Shown here in pieces: positions 33,461 to 44,984 of a DNA stretch of 64,000 nucleotides (positions within the stretch are counted from its first letter, which is position 1; each line of letters opens with the position of its first letter). The stretch comes from Cryptomeria japonica (Eukaryota; Streptophyta; Pinopsida; Cupressales; Cupressaceae). Under the pieces are notes generated by a model. The model was given only the letters and a program-made list of their open reading frames with translations, was not told where the DNA came from and made no database searches. The DNA lies in contig NC_081406.1 in NCBI RefSeq assembly GCF_030272615.1, forward strand, positions 191,525,891 to 191,589,890. Reading direction: 5' to 3'. Made by a program: the position numbers and the translations under genes.

Positions 33461-33690
33461 ATCTCCCCCTTTAGCATTGATGGCAACACTTAGGAAAAAT
33501 TTTGACATCTAAGTGTTTTACAAAAAAAATGCCATAATAAAAAATACTCCCCCTAAGCATATACACTATCCCTTTGCAGAAAATACAATGTATACTACTT
33601 CCTTATAGAGATAAACATGAGAGTATATATAGCATGCATCAAAATTTTAAATACCAGAATACTTCTCCCCCTTTGCCAAGAATGACAACA
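33461..33690 (-). other. Sire-6 multiple polypurine tracts
   Basis: On the minus strand AAAGGGGGAGAT abuts the 3' LTR (33461-33472). Two more tracts follow upstream: TTAGGGGGAGTA near 33550 and CAAAGGGGGAGAAG near 33665. The first and third share the lead-in GTTG(C/T)CAT, so a unit of about 27 bases has been repeated. Confidence 0.75.
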
Positions 33691-33732
33691 TACAGCTGAA
33701 TAATCCTCTGTGTCTATTAGCTGAATAAATGT

Positions 33733-36700
33733 TTATGACAATAAAGAGTGAAACTTGTCAAAAACATATTTAAAGTCCTGCATAAATTGCTTCATGGATA
33801 AGGACCATGACTCAAGTAATGAGGTATAAACCTCACTCTCCGTTTGCATCTGGGATACCTGTTCCTGCATGGCATCCAAGGTACTCATATCTTGAGTAAC
33901 CGTCAAGGCATCCAGATTGAGATAGCAGTTCTGAAGTATTTGTAGTCTTGGTAGTATAACTAGTTGTAGTTCCTACAAATCCCTAGTCCGGTTGATGATC
34001 TCCAAATCAATTCTTGCAGCCTGAAGTTGAAACCGGTGAACGGTTTGCCCATAAGCGGTAAAGGAATCATATGGCGTCTTGAAGGTGCTTATGAATGTCT
34101 GCAAATCAGTTTGTAGTTTGTCTTTCTAGGCAAGCACATCATCACAGAATAGATGGGGTTGACATATCTTACTGAGCAATAATTTCCCCTCGTCCATTGC
34201 ATCTTTGATGTCCTTTTGTGCCTTCTGCAGATTGGACCATAGCTCATGTAACTTTTTCACCAAGGTGGTGTTCAAATCCTTTTGATGCTCCTTCTTGGCA
34301 TTTGCTTCAGCAACCTCTTCCAGGCTTTGTACCTGATCCTCCACAACTATGCATAAGAGTTTCAGTTGGGCCAGAGAGGAATCGGTACTAGGGAGGTTGG
34401 TATCGAGTATCAAACTGGTAAGAGTGTCCACCGCAACTTGGATCACGTCTTGCTCCTTCTTCCTCCTTATCACCTCCAGGCGTTCTTGAGCAAGCTTAAT
34501 GCTCTGCAGCAGCTCCAATTCATTTGCAGATTGGAGACCAATAGGACTGGTAATGTCAGCTAGTTTGGCTTGACTACCGGTTGCCTTTGGAGTCTCCACT
34601 TGAGTGCTCTACGCCGCTTCCTCCTTCTTTTTCGTTCTTAGCTTGTCTTCTTCTGCCTTCTTTTTCTCCTCTTCCTCTATTTTTCTTTTCTCTTCTTCTT
34701 CTTTCCGCTTCTCTTCATCCTCATCCTTCTTCTTCTTCTCCTCTTCTTTTCTCTTCTCCTCTTCCTGCTTCCTCTTCTCCTCTGCCTATTTCTTTTCTTC
34801 TTCCTTCTCCGCTTCCTTCTTCTTTTCTTCCTCTTGTCTCTTTTCTTCTTCCTTCCATTTCTTTTCTGCTTCCTTCTCTTGTCTCTTATTTTCCTCTTCT
34901 TTTCTCTTGTCCTCTTCCTGTTTCCTCTTTTCTTCTTCTTTTCTCTTTTCCTCTTCATCTGCCTGTTTCTTCTTTCCTTCTTCCTATTGCTTCTTCTCTT
35001 CCTCTACCTATTTTTCCTGTCTTGTCGCTTCAGTTGGTGTACCCGGAGTATCATCTTCACCGTTCAAGGCATCAACATCAATGGATTCCATTTGATCAGT
35101 GACCGGTACTCCTTCACTATCATACGCTTCATCTGGTTGATTGATTTCCGGTTCTTGCTCAGCTTTCCTGTTGGCTTCTGCCACTTGGTGCAACTTTAGA
35201 GCGGATTGAGCAAGGGAGTGGGTATCTTTTACCACTTCCGGGACTTTTCCTTCTAGCAACAGGAGTCTCCTTCTTCTCATGAAGAAGAGGCCCTTATATC
35301 TTTCCATCACTTCATAAAGTTATGTTTCAGGCACATCAGGAAGGTATTGTGCAAATAATTCCTCTCTTATTTTCCATTCCTTCTCTATGGCAATGAACCA
35401 TTTGTTATCTAAAGAATTATATAAAGAATCAGGTGTCTCAGATTTAATTTCTGATGGCCACCGGTCATTAATACATAAATAATTAATGACTTCCTATTCA
35501 ACTTCTTCCTTTTCATCATCATTAAAATCGTCAAAGCACTATTTCAAATCACCAAGCACTTTTCTTCTAATATTCTTAATAGTTCTTTGACAATGTGTCA
35601 AAGGTTTGTAGGAGGAAATATCAATATTTACCGGTGCAGATGTTACCGGTTCATTCTTTGTCTTTTTCCTCATTTGCCTAGTCTTCTTAGGCTATTCTTC
35701 AGACACAGTGTCCTTTGAGTCTGGTGTATTGTCTTTTGTCTTCCGCTTTCTCTCAAAGACTTTGGCAGGTGCAGCTTTCGGTTTCTTCTTTGCTGGTGAC
35801 CACTAGGTCACTTTGGGACTTGTTGTAGTAACCGGTGTCGATACTGAAGGCACTGCCTTTCCCTTCTTTACTGACGATTCTTCAACCAGTGTAACCCTTT
35901 CCAAATAGGTGTCGGTTCTCTTTGCCTTTGGATCAAGGGGCGAGGCGAGTAGGGTTGAGGCATACCCATCTAGCATGTCATACATTACCTCATATCCCAT
36001 GGGTTCCACTTCTTCCTTTCTAGGCTCAACTGCCTCCATTATGCACTCATCAACTTTGATGGTGAAGTAGATGTCATCTTCATATTTCTTGACAATATCA
36101 CCTGATATTCTCACTCTTTGGCTCATTTTGCATCTGAACTCATCAAAGTATTTGTTTAGAACTTCTGGATAACCGGTTCCAACCGCTTGAAGGCTTTCCT
36201 TGATTTGCTTTGTAACCGGTTGGTCGGCAGACCACTGAATATCTCTGACTCCTGGGAAATAACCTTGGAAGTAGAAGAACAACCCAACCAATAGTTGTCC
36301 AAACTTAAATCTCAAGGCATTATCCTATTTAATTGACTTTAGGTTCACGAGAAGTTGCCTTTGCATACAGGTGCATAAATCAAATGATGCATCTTCCATG
36401 ATCATCCTGTAGGCAGCATTTACCATTGCAGTAGAGACAAAGTTGATCCTGCTAGCATAAAATGTCTGGTAACCTATTACCATGCAAGCATATTTGACCA
36501 GATCGTCCTTGATGGGATCGATGGTCATTCCCCATTGGTTGCTCACAGAACTGGTGAGCTTGGTCATTTCCGTCTTGTTGATCTTCCTTAGGGCTGACAC
36601 TTCACTGACGTTACGGAAACTGGTGACGGCATGAATTGCTTCTTGTGTGATATCATGCATCCGCTCTAAGTACATTTTATCACCGTGCACTCTGCTCAGA

Positions 36701-37002
36701 ATGATGCGGATGTGATCATCTGAAAATTCTTCAAGGAAATAGACTGCATTGTGAAGCTTCTTCTTTTCCAGGATGTTAAATTCTGGTTTAATCTTCTTGT
36801 CCTTCCCACAGAACAAACTCAACTAAGAATGGATCATTAGAGATCCTAGGTCTTCAATTTTACAGTTAATGTAATCGGAAATGCCTTCCTCCACTATAAC
36901 ACAAGTGGGTATCTGAGATAGGGCATTGTATTTTGCCTTCCGTTGAATGAAATCTATTGAATCAACGGGTGCACTAAAGCTAGAGTGTGATGCGGAGGCC
37001 AT
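33733..37002 (-). pseudogene. Sire-6 ORF2: 1,090-codon frame of unknown function
   Basis: ATG at 37002 (MASASHSSFSAPVD) to TAA at 33733: one frame, no frameshift, but 13 in-frame stops, of which 12 are TAG and one TAA. Codons 1-400 are a globular-looking region with no family I recognise (NAVYFLEEFSDDHIRIIL, INFVSTAMVNAAYRMIMED, FKFGQLLVGLFFYFQGYF); the style recalls plant transposon proteins of unknown role. Next is a Lys/Pro-rich basic section (about 400-450), an acidic one, then about 130 codons of almost pure Lys/Glu/Arg/Gln (codons about 660-800), and a helical C-terminal part (LAQERLEVIRRKKEQD, ELWSNLQKAQKDIKDAM). No protease, integrase or RT motif is visible. It might be a structural or envelope-like extra gene; that is a guess. 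Confidence 0.7.
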
Positions 37003-37443
37003 GATAAATAGATAAATTTGAAAAATACCTTTGTAAATCAAAATTTAGGGCTTGCAAATTATACTTCACCACACACTCCTTCGGTTGTTGAAATACCGCT
37101 TTGTGTTCTACACTTGACTTATTGATATTAGCTTCTGATTCTTCTTCAAGGTTTTGAAAATTCTTCGAATCGCAATCCAAATCGCTTTTCGTCGTTCAGT
37201 GCTTAAAATTTTTTTCGCTCGAGAACTGATAAGTGAAAAATAACTTGAAAAATCCTTTTAAACAAGTTCTTCACCTACCATAATAAATGCTCCACTATTA
37301 GGGCATAAACCCTAATTTGCCTTTTACCGTTTTTGGTCTTCTGCCAATTGACAGGTATCACATACCGGTTAAGGTCTTTTATCGGTATAAACTGGGGGTT
37401 CGAAACATTTCACCATTTGCTTCCCCCTAAGCTTTTCTGATGC
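37003..37443 (-). other. Sire-6 spacer between ORF1 and ORF2
   Basis: About 440 bases without a supported frame. Near the ORF1 end it carries another purine tract (GCTTAGGGGGAAGC on the minus strand, about 37422-37435), resembling the terminal tracts. Confidence 0.5.
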
Positions 37444-38724
37444 TTAGTTTGTCGGTTCAGTGTCTTCCACACTAGGTGCAGAAACCAGTTCTTCTTGAAT
37501 CACTTCTTCTGGCCTCTTCTTCCAGGTTTTCCTCATATCCGCTTGAACAATTTCAACATCTATCTTTCCTTCTGGAGTGACCGGTATATCATCCGATATA
37601 TTCTTTCTCATTCTACAAAATCTTGTTTTATGACCCGTTTTATTGCAATGATAGCAAATCATTCCAGGTGATCTCCAAGGTCCATTATTCATGTTTCCAT
37701 TCTTCCTTCTGCATGTTGCAGCAGTGTGACCACTACCATGACAGATCAAACAGGTTGCTCTCCATCCGGTTGCTACTTGATAGCCACTGCTTCCTGACTG
37801 ATAATTATAGGTATTAAATCAGTTTGGGTTCCGATTCCTAGAGGGTTCAGAAAAAACTCCTTGACTCCTTTGAGGATACCTTCCGGTGTTGTGCATGACA
37901 GACCTGCATTCAAATGCTCTATGCCCAAACTTGTTGCATGCATAACAATTACCATTGAATCTATTGGGTCTAGGCTTATCATTTAGAAAATAAGGAAAAA
38001 TATTGTAAGCCGTACTTCTACATACATTAGCAATGTGTCCTTCCTTGAGACAATTAAAGCAAACAGGTTTGAACTTTTGCTTACCTTTACCCTTTGGTGC
38101 CGGTTGTTTCTTTGATGCTCCATCTTTTGTTCCATGGGTCTCACCTTCCTCATAATCAAAGAAACCAAGTCCATTGGTATTCTTTACCGGTTTAGCCGAT
38201 TCAAGCTTTTGCTCTAGCTTGACAGTGCTCTTATTGAATTTGGCAAGTATTTCCTTTGACTCGGTAATTTCTTTGGTAATGGTAGCATTGGATTCCTTTA
38301 AGTTTGCATTCTCATAAACAACCATGTGTAGTTCACCTTGCATTTCTTCCTTTTCCATTTTATTTTCATGAAGATGAGCGGTAAGTGCACCGATCTCTTG
38401 CTTCAGCTTGGAGATCTCATGATCTTTGTCTTTTACCAGATCTTCAGTTTTCCTCTGATTCTCAAGCTCTTGACACATTCTGATAGTTAGTCCTTCAAGT
38501 TCCCTTCTTAGGTTGGCATTGGACTCATTCAATTTTTCAAATTCTTGAACTAAGGCTTCCATGTCCGCTTCATCAGAAGAACTGTTTTCAGTTAGCTCCA
38601 TCAGTTTTTCAGCATGCTCTCTTCTTTTTGCCTGAGAGGCCTTATATTTGACTTTGAGTTCATCATAGACTTTCTCAGTCTGAGTGAGTCGATGAGTAAG
38701 TTCCCTCACAAAGTATTCCCCCAT
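37444..38724 (-). pseudogene. Sire-6 ORF1: coiled-coil protein with four CCHC zinc knuckles
   Basis: ATG at 38724 (MGEYFVREL), only about 50 bases inside the primer-binding site; 427 codons to TAA at 37444 with one in-frame TGA (probably a former Trp). Residues about 10-200 form a long coiled coil (SNANLRRELEGL, KDHEISKLKQEIGAL). Four C-x2-C-x4-H-x4-C knuckles follow: CFNCLKEGHIANVC, CYACNKFGHRAFEC, CLICHGSGHTAATC, CYHCNKTGHKTRFC. The knuckles should bind nucleic acid and the coil should oligomerise. The usual copia capsid domain before the coil is missing, so this is a gag stripped to its assembly and RNA-binding parts. The C-terminal tail is acidic (VQADMRKTWKKRPEEV onward). Confidence 0.85.
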
Positions 38725-38758
38725 ATCTCTTTCCAAGTGGTTAGACTTATAGAAAGGT

Positions 38759-38773
38759 TGGTTGTGATACCAA
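38759..38773 (-). other. Sire-6 primer-binding site
   Basis: TTGGTATCACAACC on the minus strand directly inside the 5' LTR; its first part matches the initiator tRNA-Met complement TGGTATCAGAGC. Confidence 0.75.
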
Positions 38774-38774
38774 T

Positions 38775-39951
38775 TGATGAATACTAAGAGGGGGGGTGAA
38801 TTAGTATACCAAAAAATACTGAACTCAAACACTTTATCAGTCTAGCAGTAAACCGGTATAAACAGTTTAACTAACAAACTGGTTAACAAAAATGCAAACC
38901 AAATAGCAAGGCATTCACCCACAGAAGCACAATCACCATAACACAAGAGATTTTGACATGGAAACCCAAATGGGAAAAACCACGGTGAGATGAAACTCAC
39001 AAGTAACTATCTGCAGAATAGTAACCAGACCGGTTAAGGTCATACAATGTTCTTTACTAGAATAGATCCTGTTAGGAATCTCAATCTCTGTTAGGAGATA
39101 AGTCCAATTAAAGACTACCTTGTGAGAGGATTTCAAACCCACAGATGTGAATCACCTTGTTAGAGTATTTACAAAGGCTTTTCTGGGCCTACCCGGTTAA
39201 GGGTTTCTGACTTGTCAATGATGTGAGTAATCAACAAGTGAATGATCTAGCAAATGGCACAGTCTGCTTGATTAGATCCATGGTAGCTCATTGCTAATGC
39301 ATTTCAGCATTACTTCAGTCTTCAGTAAATCCACACTTTGTTACAACACACAGACTTGATCTTCTCTATTAAGATCGCACATACGAGAACTCATCAACCA
39401 CCAAAAAACCCTAACAACTACACACACTAAAACCCTAGACATGATGTCCTTAAAAGGAATCCGATTTCATGTCGGTCCAATAGGATTGCATTCCAAGTTC
39501 CTAGGTTCATTGTATCTAGACACAACACAAAATCACCGTCAAAGTGTCGGTGGATGGTAACTCATCACAAAAATATACCGGTTGGTAACTCATCACAGAT
39601 TATTACCGGTTTATACAACTTTACCGATTACCGGTTGGTAACTCAGATTAATACTGGTTTGACTATTAAATAGATTACCGGTTTGACAAAAATGAAGACT
39701 GGGAAAATAATAACTGCCGCTTCTAGTTTCTTTGCTTCGTTCCGCTTGAGATCCTCGAACCACTTGAGGTCTTCATACCGCTTGAGATCGGTAAACACTT
39801 TCTGCAAAATACCGATAGTCTAAAGACTACAACATAATACCGGTTTGGAACAAATACCGGTTGAGCATAATTCATACATTCAAGAGGTGATCTCATAGCA
39901 AGTGTGTGTCCATCAACGACAATCACAATATAATCATAAAAAATGCCAACA
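38775..39951 (-). repeat. Sire-6 5' LTR
   Basis: Matches 32307-33460 closely, with an extra 23 bases that duplicate a gattaccggtttgac-type unit near 39660. The 223-codon frame that crosses its outer edge mixes Tat-4 protease-linker sequence with LTR sequence and is not one gene. Confidence 0.9.
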
Positions 39952-39956
39952 TTTTC

Positions 39957-40974
39957 ATATTCCTCTTGTTGTTGATTAAGAGATGTGTCTTTCGGTATAG
40001 TGACTTGTCCATACCCTAAACTTGCTTTGTTTGTAGTCTGCTGAGTATGAGGCTGAATAGGTTCTGAGATACCTTCCTTTCTTTTTCCTATAGGGCCTAT
40101 CCCAGTGTATCCCATCCTTCGAATAATGTTGAATCCTTTTCCATATTTTTCTGTACGTATTCTGACATTGTTGACCTTTTGTTGAACTTCTTCATCTTTG
40201 TATAGCCATTGTAATACATCTTTGTCTTCTGTCTCCTCTGATAAGGTTCCAACACTAATAAAGGCTCCATCAAATATCGGAAGATGTTTCACAATTGTTT
40301 GTTGTTTAGAGCTTGATAGTTTTCCCAAGGGTTTAGGAGAAAGTGGTAATTGTGATATTGAGTATTCTCCATTCCCTCGATCTCTTAGTTGCATTTATTT
40401 TTCCATACTTGATAGAATAGAGGCGAATGATTTTTCCTTGGATTGTGTGCTCGAAGATGATACCTCCTTGTTATGTGGAACAATTACATCTTGACCCATT
40501 TTTAGATTGCTGCAATATTGGAATGGATTTGCATCTGCAGATATTGTGATTTCTTGTCCTTCGTAGGGAAATTTGACACATTGATGATAGGTTGATGGAA
40601 CACCTTGCAAGTCATGTATCCATGGTCTCCCTAGGAGCACATTATATGATAGGTCCAAGTCTAGAACTTGGCATGCTATGTCTTTTTGTAGAGCTCCCAC
40701 TCTTATTGGTAGTATCACAATTCCCTTGGAGGAACATTCTTCTTCATCATAGGCTTTTATAGTGATCCTTTTTCGGACATCAACTGCATCTTCTGAATAT
40801 CCCAAGGCACGAACAAGACTCAATGAGCAAATATTTAGGCCAGCTCCACCATCTATTAGAACACGCTTGACTCGCATTTTGTGAATGAGTACTTCAATAT
40901 GAAAGGGAGAGTTGTGAGGGTGTTGCAAGGACATGTCATCTTTATCAGTGAATGATAAGTAATGAGGGTTGTGA
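39957..40974 (-). pseudogene. Tat-4 protease and G-patch-like segment
   Basis: Protease: RVLIDGGAGLN (active site at 40833-40859), ITIKAYDEEECSS, CQVLDLDLSYNVLLGRPW, CVKFPYEGQ. After a stop the same frame gives a linker (VLQWLYKDEEVQQKV) and then YGKGFNIIRRMGYTGIG with GKRKEGISEPI and SLGYGQ (40005-40145), which has the Gly spacing and Met-Gly-aromatic core of a G-patch. The frame is broken by Sire-6 and resumes at 32306. A one-base frameshift near 40975 separates it from gag. Protease would cut the polyprotein; a G-patch would bind RNA. Confidence 0.8.
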
Positions 40975-43018
40975 GGTGTCCCACCATGGTTTGGAATTGA
41001 TCAATATCAAGATCTTTGGATACTGTTGTATCTACTAATGCTCGTTCAAGAATTTCTTTATGTATAGGTGAAAGTTTTAAAAGTTCCAAGATTGATATTT
41101 GTGCGGGTGTTTTCTGCAATTGTTCCACTAGATTGTATTGTTTTGCTATACTAGATGATTTGTTTGTTGTAGGACCCGACAAAACAACTTTGGCTTTGCT
41201 TCTTGTGATAGCTTGAGCATGTTCTTGATTTTGTTTTTCTTTAACTACAATCACATTCACCACATTGTCATATGTATGAGCATAGTTTACCTTTGCTTTA
41301 CCCTTACCATTGTTTGTTGTTGATGCCTCATCTTTCTCATAGTTTGGAAGTGGAGTTTTAAAGGTAGTATGAGACTCATTTGTTGTATGTCCATCTACAG
41401 TTATTACGCCATTATCAATCATGTCTTGTATGATATGTTTGAACTTTTGATAATTATCTGTGAGATGTCCCTTGTTTCGATGGAAATTGCAATATTGATT
41501 ATCATTCCACCAATGTGGTTTGATTTGAGGTTCATAGTTCCTTTCTTCTGGTAAAGTGATCAATTTGTTTGCGAGAAGTGTCTTTAATGCTTATCCAAGG
41601 GGTTCACCAATGTTTGTGAATTGTCTTCGAAAGAAATTTTTGATAGTTGCTCTTTGGTGATTGTTGTTTTGATGTGTTGTTGCCGAGTGAGTAGATAAAT
41701 TCAAAACCGGTTGTTTTGGTTTCACATTGTTGTTATCTACTATTCCATCATTGACGACATTTCGATTTCTATTCCAAAACTTTGGCTTATCATTGTGATT
41801 GTTGTTATTGTTGTTGTTAGGAGGATGGACTCCTTTGTATATTTTCAGCTCACCCTTCTTTATCATGGCTTCTTCCATTCTAAGTCCATTATCAGCCATT
41901 TTTCCAAAGCTTTGATTTCCTTGCATTTTTAAGTAATAACTCATTTGATCATTTAAGTTGTCAATGAATATGTCCATTTTTTCGTACTCTGGTAATGCAC
42001 GAGGATACTGCGATGCTAGATGTCTCCATCATTGTAAGAATGTCATGAAGAGTTCTCTACTTTTTTGTTTAGTGTTACATAGGTCTAGCATTGTTACTTC
42101 ATGTTGTATGTTGTAGGAGTATTGTGAAACAAACTTATCCACCAACTCTAAAAATGATCTAATTCTAGGTGTAAGTTTGGAGAACCATTCCATGGCTAGT
42201 CCAGTTAAGATTTTCGGAAATAGTCTCATTAAGTAAGTATCCTCGTGTGCAAACTCCATACTCATTATACAAAATTCTCTTATATGATCTTGAGGGTTAG
42301 TGCTTCCATCATATTTTTCATATCTCAGGGTTTCAAAACCTATAGGAAATGGTATCATGTTTAGATTTCTGTCGAAAGGATAAGGACAAATTTCTTGAAG
42401 TGAGTATCGTCTAACATTTCCTCTTTGCATCTCTTGGATTTGTGTTTGCATTGCTTGCAGTTGTTGTGTGAGAGTCATGATAGGGTTATCAACATGATTT
42501 GTTCTTGCATGGCCATGATTTTGAATTCTAGGAGGATTGGGATCTCTTCTTGTTTCATCTCTAGCTCTTCTTGTATCCTCGTTGAATTGAATGTTATTTA
42601 GGATTTCTACTTCATCTCTTCTAGGTATGTCAATTTTTTCATTGTTTTTGGTGTTATTGGGAATGGATGTGTCATTCATGCGGAGACCAAAGATGTCCTC
42701 ATATTGTTCGTTATTAGGGGGAGGGTCACTTTTCTTTTGTGTCATTTTATTCACATCAAAATCCTGGGGAAGTGTAGCACCAGATTTGGCTAGCATTAGA
42801 AAGTATTTTTCTTTTTCTTCTTCCAACAACTTCTGCATAAATTTATCGAATTGGGGATCTTTCTTGATGTCTCTGATGTTTTGTTCTGTTATTTCTTCTT
42901 CAACTTGTATTTCATCTTCATGTTCCATGGTTATATGCTCTTCGAGTGTTTTTAATGTTTCGATTTCAGTCTCTGCAATCCTTCGTCTTTGAGCTCTAGT
43001 TAGAACGGGTATACACAT
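40975..43018 (-). pseudogene. Tat-4 gag
   Basis: ATG at 43018 opens a basic start (RAQRRRIAETE), an acidic section, an Asn-rich middle, a short coiled stretch (LTQQLQAMQTQIQEMQ), then the gag core: ICPYPFDRNLNMIPFP, RYEKYDGSTNPQDHI, MRLFPKILTGLAMEWF, FLELVDKFVSQYSYNI, LDLCNTKQKSRELF. After a stop comes MDIFIDNLNDQMSYYL, then an Asn run and a knuckle-like block (YCNFHRNKGHLTDNYQ) without intact cysteines. One frame is kept from 43018 to 41000 despite three stops. Gypsy-2 gag is the closest relative in the window and lacks about 20 residues found here. Confidence 0.85.
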
Positions 43019-43539
43019 GTGCTATCTTGCTTAGGATTCGATTGTCCAAAAGATTGTTTTGGGTAAGTGATCAATAGTCAATTTCAAGGCAATAGAGTGA
43101 TATGACACTAAAAGAGAATTCAAGTGTTTAAAGGTTTGCAAGTTTTTTGATCTTCGGTTTAAGAGTGCAATGGTGACGATTGATAAGAACCAAGTCCAGT
43201 AGGAACGATTTATCCTATGATGTGGGACAAGGTTATCCTGACCAAACATTTCAGTTTCGTGATAAAGGATGATTGATCCTGATGAGAAACTATGTTTGAT
43301 TGATCAGTTTACCAAAGGGGGTGATAATGCACTATGAGATGTTTAGATCTTAAACTTGTTGGGGGTGAACACTTTCAAAATCTTGGGGTGTTTATCTTCT
43401 AGAGTCTGATTTTGATGGATGATAACTTGACCAAGAAAACCAAGCAAACAATCTAAGCATGGATTGACAGATAACAGGTTTTTATGCTTACTGCAAATTG
43501 ATTAGGCAGAAATGACAAGTCTGAAACAGGCATGTAAGA

Positions 43540-43735
43540 CACAGTTCCAGACTGACAGATGCAGAGTTTCGTATGACAGATTATGCAGCATAGAACAACA
43601 AGAGATACAAAATAGAATGACAGACTGGTGACTTCATGTGTAAAGCAGTGTTTCGTATGACATAGAACCTTGACTCGTACGACACAAGATCAAGCAGTAC
43701 AACTGAATATCTTGACTCGTACGATAGGTATTTTA
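43540..43735. repeat. CTCGTACGACA motif cluster, gag-proximal
   Basis: Four copies (tttcgtatgacag, tttcgtatgacat, gactcgtacgacac, gactcgtacgatag) with irregular spacing. Confidence 0.7.
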
Positions 43736-44984
43736 ACAGGTGTACAAAGTGTTTGTTTGTTTGAGTTTTGATCACTGAATTTTGATGTTTTACTTTGGTT
43801 TTCCAGTTGTAAGTGTCTGATTTTTCAATTTAGGGATGACTACACAACAAACACATGATGTGATAAATGACTCCAATCAAGCTAAACCCTAAGGAAGTTG
43901 GCTGAGAATGAAAACCTTTGCTTGCTGACTTGGGTACACACCCAATAGCTAATCAGAATATGGTCGCTGAGTCTCACGCAATGAATTCTCAACGTCGTAT
44001 TATCCGGCTACAAATGCTAATGGGGGCACGATATGGCAAGTGTCTTGGGAGAGTTACCATCTCTCTTGCACAAAGATTATCACCCTTTCAGAGGTGAATC
44101 GGGTAGCTTCTATTTTAACCGGCACTAGTAAGGGATTTGTTCGACGCGTCGGGGTATAAACTCAATTAAGAGGTCTCCTAGCCTTGAAAACCAAGGTTTG
44201 ATATACCTGAAGGTACGTAGGAGAGCTATTCCCGAGCACTGTCATTGCTTTGATTTTCATCAAAAACATATTTATTTTATAGTGGGTTGGATTACTTGGC
44301 GTTAGTCGTTCCCACTTAGGTCGTTCCCCTCTCATCGGCCTTAAGGGCTAAGAGTTAATAACTCCTCGGGAGGGCATGTCTGCTAAAGAGATGCACTAAT
44401 GAAAGTAAAAAGATGAGTCTAGCTTTCTGATCACCTAAGAAAGGTGAGAGCATACTCACCTATCATCACAAGCACATAAGACATGATAGTTCATTTCTTT
44501 AAGCCGAAATTGAAGTGTGCCTAAAAATATTAAAGAATACACAATTTTTGTTGAATCCTTAGGCAACCTGCAAAATAGATCCATTAGTAGTCATGATTGT
44601 GTTTAGAATTATATCTTTGACAAGCGTATCTTTGACAAGCATCCTGCAGAAAAGAGTTAGGCTGCAAATATCTCATAGACATAACAAGATTAGCATTAGT
44701 GATCCGAACTACGAAATTTTCAAAAAAAAACTATATGAAATTTTAGCCTAACTTCAAATAGGCATAACTTTATGCTCGGGACTCAAAATGACGAACCGTT
44801 TAACTCATTGGAAAAGTCTCCAAGAGTTGTAGATGAGATATTGAAAGAGCATACCCAGCCAAACTCTCTCGACACTTTCAAGGGCTAAAAATGACCAAAA
44901 GGCCTTCAAAAATGCAAATTACCAACATATAGACAAATTTGAAAATTCTAATTTGCAGTTTATCAAAAAATCACAAAACCAGAG

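Larger units (their letters stand above)
32307..39951 (-). mobile_element. Sire-6: pol-less Sirevirus-like LTR element with two long frames
   Basis: A 7,645-base element with LTRs of 1,154 and 1,177 bases, TG...CA ends, TTTTC duplications, a tRNA-Met-type primer-binding site and polypurine tracts. On the minus strand it has two frames: ORF1 (coiled coil plus four zinc knuckles) and ORF2 (1,090 codons). No protease, integrase or RT is present. Repeated aaagggggaga tracts before the 3' LTR and a multi-knuckle, coiled-coil gag are hallmarks of Sireviruses (Ty1/copia); that assignment is inference. It must have been moved by the enzymes of another element. Confidence 0.85.

Noticed and set aside
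34581-35199. Overlapping plus-strand frames of 121-173 codons rich in Ser, Leu and Phe
   Set aside because: They are the reverse side of the Lys/Glu-rich section of Sire-6 ORF2; CT-rich DNA gives long open frames by chance.
39723-40394. 223-codon minus-strand frame as a single protein
   Set aside because: Its last part is translated LTR sequence of Sire-6; the Tat-4 frame really continues at 32306.
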